Part shown: piece after piece, positions 59,459 through 64,000 of the stretch
Layout: every line of letters starts with the position of its first letter
Numbering within the stretch: the stretch's first letter is position 1
Assembly: GCA_016719225.1 (NCBI GenBank)
Contig: JADKAN010000001.1
Coordinates: 434,001 to 498,000, forward strand
Reading direction: 5' to 3'
DNA length: 64,000 nucleotides
Source: Flavobacteriales bacterium
GTDB taxonomy: Bacteria > Bacteroidota > Bacteroidia > Flavobacteriales_F > PHOS-HE28
Notes under the pieces: generated by a model
What the model was told of the DNA's origin: nothing
Database searches by the model: none
Seen by the model: the letters and a program-made list of their open reading frames with translations, nothing else
Translations under genes and position numbers: made by a program

Positions 59459-60048
59459 TTTTGCATCATTCTTATCAGCAGGTCGGCGGCATCATCAGCG
59501 TAGGAAGTGATGAACGCGGTGTATTCCTTGTTGTTCATGCGTAAAGAGCCCGCTAACATCTTGGGGTTCATGCTCGGATAGGCACAGATGCTCTGCATGG
59601 CCACCAACAACGGGCGTGGATCCGTATCGCGTACCAGCCCCTTGGCACGCAAACGCTCATAATACAAGATGAAAGCATTGGGCCCGGTGCGGCGCTTGGC
59701 CATACGTGGCTCCAGCTTCTTGGGATCGCGGTGCAGCTCTTGGGCCATGAATAGCAAAGAGCTTTCACTGAACACCCGCATCAGCCCCTTCACGAAGTGC
59801 CGTACTTTCTCCTGCCATTCATCCGTGCCATCCTCCCACGTGCTGAGCAGGGGGACTATGCTGGCGGTGTAGTCATCGAAGATCCGGTCGAAAAGTTTCT
59901 CCTTGGTCCTGAAATAGTAGTGCAGGGAAGCCTTGCTGATGCACGCCTCGTCGGCGATCACCTGCATGCGGGCACCCAGGAAGCCGTCCCGCTCAAAGAC
60001 GAGCGTGGCTGCTTGTAGGATGCGTTTCTCGGTGTCCGTGGGTTCCAT
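59455..60048 (-). CDS. TetR/AcrR-family transcriptional regulator
   Basis: A 197-residue repressor; ATG at 60048 (MEPTDTEKRILQAATLVFERDGFLGARMQVIADEACISKASLHYYFRTKEKLFDRIF). The N-terminal HTH (TetR_N) is complete and the C-terminal part is a ligand-binding helical domain. It is the first gene of the operon tetR-tolC-emrA-emrB and has an inverted repeat just upstream, so it probably represses its own operon until an inducer binds. Confidence 0.92.
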   Translation of the reverse strand: MEPTDTEKRILQAATLVFERDGFLGARMQVIADEACISKASLHYYFRTKEKLFDRIFDDYTASIVPLLSTWEDGTDEWQEKVRHFVKGLMRVFSESSLLFMAQELHRDPKKLEPRMAKRRTGPNAFILYYERLRAKGLVRDTDPRPLLVAMQSICAYPSMNPKMLAGSLRMNNKEYTAFITSYADDAADLLIRMMQK

Positions 60049-60071
60049 CGGGGGCGCAAAATTAGTGATGC

Positions 60072-60111
60072 TGACCAAATAGTCAAACAGGATGGTCAAA
60101 CAATTTGGTCA
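60072..60111. promoter_or_regulatory. Likely TetR operator
   Basis: TGACCAAAT (60072-60080) and ATTTGGTCA (60103-60111) are exact inverted repeats, with two GTCAAAC direct repeats between them (60082-60088 and 60095-60101). The element stands 24 bases upstream of the tetR start codon, the usual place for an autoregulatory operator. Confidence 0.6.
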
Positions 60112-60206
60112 AATTAACGGTTGGCTTCGCGTCCCCCCTGCTGGACAGCTCGTCGGCAACAAATGCTCATCGGTCGACGTAAACATTTTACAGCGTGTTC
60201 CCCTGT

Positions 60207-60214
60207 TAGCTTCG
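60207..60214 (+). promoter_or_regulatory. -7 box TAGCTTCG of the first L,D-transpeptidase gene
   Basis: TAGCTTCG fits TAnnTTTG with the TTCG change and ends eight bases before the ATG at 60223. Confidence 0.45.
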
Positions 60215-60222
60215 CAACCCTG

Positions 60223-60867
60223 ATGCCGCTCCTCGTGTTCCTCTTCCTTTCCTTTTTCGCAGTCGCCTCACCGGTTGAGCCAGTTCCGGTGCCTCCGGCT
60301 TTGGTGGTCGTGGAATCGGCTCCAAATGCTTCTGCCGATGCCATGTTCGCGGATTGTGGCTTGGTCGGCGTGATGGATGAAGACGCCTTCCGTAAGGCCT
60401 TTCAAAGCATTTCCGCGCATAATTCCAAGGCGAACATCATTGCGGTGGCGGACATGACCCGCCCTTCCACGGAGAAACGTCTTTACATAATCGACCTGGA
60501 TGCACGGAAGCTCATCATGCGCACGTGGGTGGCCCATGGCAAGAACTCCGGTGATCTGTATTGCACTTCGGTCAGCAACACCAGTGGATCGTTGCAAACG
60601 AGCAAAGGCCTGTACCGGGTGGGGACGAAGATCATCAGCCCAAAACATGGCGATGCCCTCTTACTTCATGGCTTGGACGCGGGCGTGAATTCCGCTGCGG
60701 AAAGTCGCGAGATCATCATCCATGCCGCGGACTACGTGGGCGCTGGTTTCATCGCTGCACACGGCCGTCTGGGTCGGAGCTTTGGATGCCCTGCCGTGGC
60801 CCCGGAAGTGATGCCCAAGGTGATCTCTCTGCTCGAAGGGCAGTTGCTCTACGTCTTCGCCAAGTAG
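60223..60867 (+). CDS. Murein L,D-transpeptidase-like protein (short form)
   Basis: A 214-residue exported protein. The signal peptide is MPLLVFLFLSFFAVASPV. The catalytic region reads IIIHAADYVGAG with His167 and GRSFGCPAVAPEV with Cys189, matching a Bacteroidota group annotated as murein L,D-transpeptidase catalytic domain. It may cross-link or trim peptidoglycan, though the classic SHGC..R..N motif is altered to RSFGCPAV. The ATG at 60223 replaces an open-frame extension to 60121. A second, larger transpeptidase follows 80 bp later. Confidence 0.85.
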   Translation: MPLLVFLFLSFFAVASPVEPVPVPPALVVVESAPNASADAMFADCGLVGVMDEDAFRKAFQSISAHNSKANIIAVADMTRPSTEKRLYIIDLDARKLIMRTWVAHGKNSGDLYCTSVSNTSGSLQTSKGLYRVGTKIISPKHGDALLLHGLDAGVNSAAESREIIIHAADYVGAGFIAAHGRLGRSFGCPAVAPEVMPKVISLLEGQLLYVFAK

Positions 60868-60947
60868 TCCCGCAAGAAAAGTGTATTGGCAAATGCTCTC
60901 ATGGCGGTAGGCTTGCCTGCACGACATTTGCGGCCCATTTTCCAACC

Positions 60948-62654
60948 ATGCATTGTCGCCACTTGCTTCTTTGTGCCAGTTCCATAATTGTTCTTGCCTC
61001 ATGCAACGGGCCATCGCCTAAGGAACACACGGTAGCGCAACAGGCTGTAGAGATCAACGCCGCATTCGAAACACCGAAACCGTACGCTGCACGATTACTG
61101 GATACGCTCGATATTCACCGCTTCCTTGCCGAAAACCCCGAGTTTGCCAAGGATTCCACGCAGATCCGGGATTTCTACAGCAGCCGTGGTAACCAGTTCG
61201 CCTGGTTCGCGAACGACACGCTTTCTTCCGCAGCCGGCACCATGATGAACCTGCTGGATCCCAGTGATAGTGCCAGCGCCGGAACATGGCAAAAGCTCTT
61301 ATCAGAAGTACGCGTGGGCTCGGACAGTGTCCCCCTACCGGACAGTTTGCGTCTGAAGGTGGAGTTGGGTCTCACCGCACAGTTCTTCCATTTTGCCGAA
61401 AAGGAATATGGAGGCCACGTCCAAGGTGACCTGCGGGAATTGGATTGGTACATACCACGGCGGAAGAAGAACTATTCCATGCTACTTGATTCATTGGTGG
61501 CCGGGCGCACTGACCTTTCTCCGATCGAGCCCGTACATCCTCAATACAGATTGCTGAAAGCGGAGTTGAAACGCTACTACGCGCTTCAGGAACTGTTCGG
61601 CCGCGATCCCATTGTATTAGGAAAGGAAAAGGTGGTATTCGGTGATAGCCTGCCCGCCTTGCGGGCGATAAGGAAAAGGTTGTCATTGTTAGGCGACCTG
61701 TCAGATCCGGACAGCAGCGCGGCATTGGACAGCACGCTCTACAAAGGCATCCAACATTTCCAGGAACGCATGGGCTTTTCCACCACCGGGTTGCCGGGAA
61801 CGGCGACCATGGCCGCATTGAACACGCCGTTGAAGGACCGGATCCAAACGCTGTTGGTGAACATGGAGCGCCTGCGTTGGGTGAATCCCACGCCGCCAAA
61901 GGACCATCTGCTGGTGAACATCCCGGAATACCGGCTGCACGTGTTCGAGGATGGAAAGGAGGCGTGGAGCATGAGCGTGGTGGTAGGCGCCACAGCAACG
62001 CACACCGTCATCTTCAGCGGAGAGCTTTCCATGATCGCATTCGCGCCCACGTGGACCGTGCCTTCCAGCATTATCCGCAGTGAGATCGGACCGGCCATGA
62101 GGAAGAACTCCAACTACTTGGCCCGTCATGACATGGACCTCGTACGCGGCGGGCAGGTAGTGCCCACAAGCAGCGTGAATTGGGCCACCTGGCAGGGTGG
62201 GGGTGGATATGCTGTGCGCCAGCGTCCCGGCAAGAGCAACTCCTTGGGCTTGGTGAAATTCCTCTTCCCCAACGAATACAGCATCTACTTCCATGACACG
62301 CCGGCCAAGAGCAGGTTCCTTGCGGACAAGCGCGCTTTCAGCCACGGCTGCATCCGCCTCAGTGAGCCCAAAAGACTGGCTGACTATCTCCTCCGGAACG
62401 ACAGTACTTGGACCCCGGAAGCGATCGGTAAGGCCATGAATTCCCCTAAGGAAAAGGTGATCAACCTACGGCCACCAATGCCTGTGACCATCGGCTATTT
62501 CACGGCCTGGGTGGACACGGATGGGCGATTGAATTTCCGCGATGATGTGTATGGCCATGATGCCCGCCTGGCCCGTGAGCTTTTCGCTCCGGAAACCGTA
62601 CCCACGGCAGGGACGATGGCCACGGCGGATAGTTCCAAGGTGGCCTCCAATTGA
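60948..62654 (+). CDS. L,D-transpeptidase, YcbB/LdtD type, lipoprotein
   Basis: A 568-residue protein. A signal peptide ends in VLASC (Cys19, lipidated). It has a long N-terminal scaffold domain, a peptidoglycan-binding helix bundle (DSTLYKGIQHFQERMGFSTTGLPGTATMAALN near 270) and a YkuD catalytic domain from about 320, ending in KRAFSHGCIRLSEPKRLADYLL with His466 and Cys468. YcbB-type enzymes form 3-3 cross-links in the cell wall. The ATG at 60948 is used; the open frame upstream belongs to another reading of the previous gene. Confidence 0.92.
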   Translation: MHCRHLLLCASSIIVLASCNGPSPKEHTVAQQAVEINAAFETPKPYAARLLDTLDIHRFLAENPEFAKDSTQIRDFYSSRGNQFAWFANDTLSSAAGTMMNLLDPSDSASAGTWQKLLSEVRVGSDSVPLPDSLRLKVELGLTAQFFHFAEKEYGGHVQGDLRELDWYIPRRKKNYSMLLDSLVAGRTDLSPIEPVHPQYRLLKAELKRYYALQELFGRDPIVLGKEKVVFGDSLPALRAIRKRLSLLGDLSDPDSSAALDSTLYKGIQHFQERMGFSTTGLPGTATMAALNTPLKDRIQTLLVNMERLRWVNPTPPKDHLLVNIPEYRLHVFEDGKEAWSMSVVVGATATHTVIFSGELSMIAFAPTWTVPSSIIRSEIGPAMRKNSNYLARHDMDLVRGGQVVPTSSVNWATWQGGGGYAVRQRPGKSNSLGLVKFLFPNEYSIYFHDTPAKSRFLADKRAFSHGCIRLSEPKRLADYLLRNDSTWTPEAIGKAMNSPKEKVINLRPPMPVTIGYFTAWVDTDGRLNFRDDVYGHDARLARELFAPETVPTAGTMATADSSKVASN

Positions 62655-62670
62655 AGGCCGGACCAAGGGT

Positions 62671-63360
62671 TCACGGTCTTTCAAGAACTGCTTCCAACGA
62701 ATTCTGGATGCCCGCAATGATCTTGGCATCCATCACACCGAGCGGTGCGAAGCGCTGGTTCACTTCGATCTCAATGCCAGCGTAGTTCTTCGGGAAAGTC
62801 TTTCGCAGAGCGGTGGTGAATCCGTCCGCAGTGCCTCTGTAAGGCTGGTTCATCCGGATCTTTGAACCGGGCAGGAAGTGCTCCAATTGGTCTTGCCACG
62901 CCCGGCAGAATTTCTGCTCCTGTTTTCGTGCCGGGTCGTACAGCAATCCGATGTCCGCGTTGCGCAATTCACCATCCAGCACGGGGGTGAACGTGTGTAC
63001 GCTGATGTGAAGCACCTGGTGACCGGCCTCGATGCTGCTCTGTATCGCTGTGGTGAAGTCCACGCGATAGGCGTGGTAGCGCTCCAATAGGAACGCACGT
63101 TGCTCACTTTCAGCATCCTTCGTATAGGGTGAGAATAGCTTTGGATGAACTATGGACCGGTTCATCTCAATGCATAGTCGGCTCAGGTTTTCATACGCAA
63201 AATGGTGGGCCTGCGGCACAAGCGCCTTGAACAGCCCAAACGCGCCGATGTCCCAGCCGCGATGTGAGGCCAGCACTTCTTCGGCTCCTATGAACAGCGA
63301 ACGTAGGTTCACCGGCACCTTGTTCCCGGCATGTTCGCAGCTCAGGAACAGTTTTCTCAT
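62671..63360 (-). CDS. N-formylglutamate amidohydrolase family protein
   Basis: A 229-residue protein: FLSCEHAGNKVP with the metal His, LSRLCIEMNRS, the conserved HISVHTFTPVLDG, DIGLLYDPARKQE and a closing AGIEIEVNQR. The family was named for N-formylglutamate deformylase of histidine breakdown, but no hut genes are near. Its start overlaps the GCS2-type ligase stop by 4 bp, which fits clusters that make and cut small peptides. Confidence 0.88.
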   Translation of the reverse strand: MRKLFLSCEHAGNKVPVNLRSLFIGAEEVLASHRGWDIGAFGLFKALVPQAHHFAYENLSRLCIEMNRSIVHPKLFSPYTKDAESEQRAFLLERYHAYRVDFTTAIQSSIEAGHQVLHISVHTFTPVLDGELRNADIGLLYDPARKQEQKFCRAWQDQLEHFLPGSKIRMNQPYRGTADGFTTALRKTFPKNYAGIEIEVNQRFAPLGVMDAKIIAGIQNSLEAVLERP

Positions 63361-64000
63361 GCCAGCTGACGGTCTTCCCGCAAACAGGTTGCGAGTTCCT
63401 TATAAACTGCGATGATGCGGTCCTTATCCGGAGCTGCTCCGGTCTTGGCGAGTATACGTGAGGCCAAGCAGCCATGGTCCAAAATGTGGCGGACCGCCTT
63501 TGCTGCCTCCGGGGAAAGAGAGCCTTTCACTTGTTCAAAAAGATGGTTCCAAAGTTCCTGCACCGTTGCAGTGGGCCGGTCCAGCCCGAACATCAGCAGG
63601 AACTCGTGATTTTTGATCGTGGCGCCACCGGCGTCCTTGATCACGTCCTTGAAGATCGAGAGTAGATCTTTTTGGTGCCAAGCCCGCTGCAGATAGTTGC
63701 TGGCCCACCTATCCTCAGTTAAGGCGCGCAACGTCGCAACGATCATCTCCGCTATCGCGAGGTCCGCGCTGGAGCATTCCTGAATGTCCACGACACGTAT
63801 CTCAATGGCGTTCCGGTCGAACCGGGCAATGGCACCCCGCGAGTTTGCGAACTGGTGGTCCATGATGCCTTCCTTATCGAATGGTGCCAGAGCCCTTCCT
63901 ATAGGTCCGAAAACCTCGCGGTAATATTCTTCTTCCGTAAGGACGGCTTCGGGGATAAGGTCGCCCATCAATGGCGGCAGCTTTTCCTGGTGGTGCAGGT
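63357..64000 (-). CDS. GCS2-type carboxylate-amine ligase, 5' end outside the window
   Basis: At least 214 C-terminal residues. The frame is open to position 64000 (LHHQEKLPPLMGDLIPEAV at the edge). ANSRGAIARFDRNAIEIRVVDIQECSSADLAIAEMIVATL is the typical C-terminal core of glutamate-cysteine ligase-like (GCS2/YbdK) enzymes, which join an amino acid to a carboxylate with ATP. Paired with the amidohydrolase by an overlap, it probably continues an amidoligase operon to the right. Confidence 0.85.
   Translation of the reverse strand, partial: LHHQEKLPPLMGDLIPEAVLTEEEYYREVFGPIGRALAPFDKEGIMDHQFANSRGAIARFDRNAIEIRVVDIQECSSADLAIAEMIVATLRALTEDRWASNYLQRAWHQKDLLSIFKDVIKDAGGATIKNHEFLLMFGLDRPTATVQELWNHLFEQVKGSLSPEAAKAVRHILDHGCLASRILAKTGAAPDKDRIIAVYKELATCLREDRQLA

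Overview
The window looks like a chromosomal piece of a fairly GC-rich member of the Bacteroidota, probably Flavobacteriales-like. The signs are a secreted protease with a C-terminal type IX secretion sorting domain, many lipoproteins, several small families typical of the phylum (DUF6728, WbqC, DUF6624, DUF6364), and upstream boxes of the Bacteroidota form TAnnTTTG. Here that box is often TAnnTTCG and sits only a few bases before the start codon. No rRNA or tRNA genes and no CRISPR array were seen.

Layout. 1-8.5 kb: an acyl-CoA/ACP:amino-acid condensing PLP enzyme (cut by the window edge), bcp, recA, a TPR lipoprotein, an MBL-fold hydrolase, aroK, a PyrR-like phosphoribosyltransferase, yaaA, an alpha/beta hydrolase and an FKBP lipoprotein that ends in a clear terminator. 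8.6-24.9 kb: a malate-synthase homologue with altered active-site positions, an M16 peptidase pair (one active, one inactive), WbqC, an NlpE-like lipoprotein, uvrB, a T9SS serine protease, a large membrane protein with YdcF, fabG and sucD. 25-35.7 kb: a Tet-like MFS pump between two copies of a 26-bp repeat, an NDH-2 enzyme, mnmE, an AAA ATPase, a PLP decarboxylase, folE between two paralogous FNR-type reductases, an ECF sigma factor and a VOC protein. 35.7-42.7 kb: a minus-strand run (TPR, ComA-like phosphosulfolactate synthase, rhodanese, DedA, aroE), then glmM and a cysteine desulfurase.

42.6-55.4 kb is the accessory part. An RHH/PIN toxin-antitoxin pair lies between exact 17-bp direct repeats, one of which is the 3' end of the cysteine desulfurase gene. 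After a pentapeptide protein, an MFS pump and a lipoprotein hydrolase come three tandem toxin-antitoxin cassettes. They share their promoters, the first ~70 antitoxin residues and the toxin C-terminus, but differ in the middle; the first toxin carries a one-base deletion. Next is a zone with eight same-orientation copies of a REP-like repeat around a REP-associated tyrosine transposase (RAYT), with an integrase remnant, a di-heme cytochrome lipoprotein and several AT-rich genes including a HEPN-motif protein.

55.5-64 kb: a TetR-TolC-HlyD-EmrB efflux operon with a likely operator, two different L,D-transpeptidases, and the start of an N-formylglutamate amidohydrolase / GCS2-type ligase operon that runs off the window.
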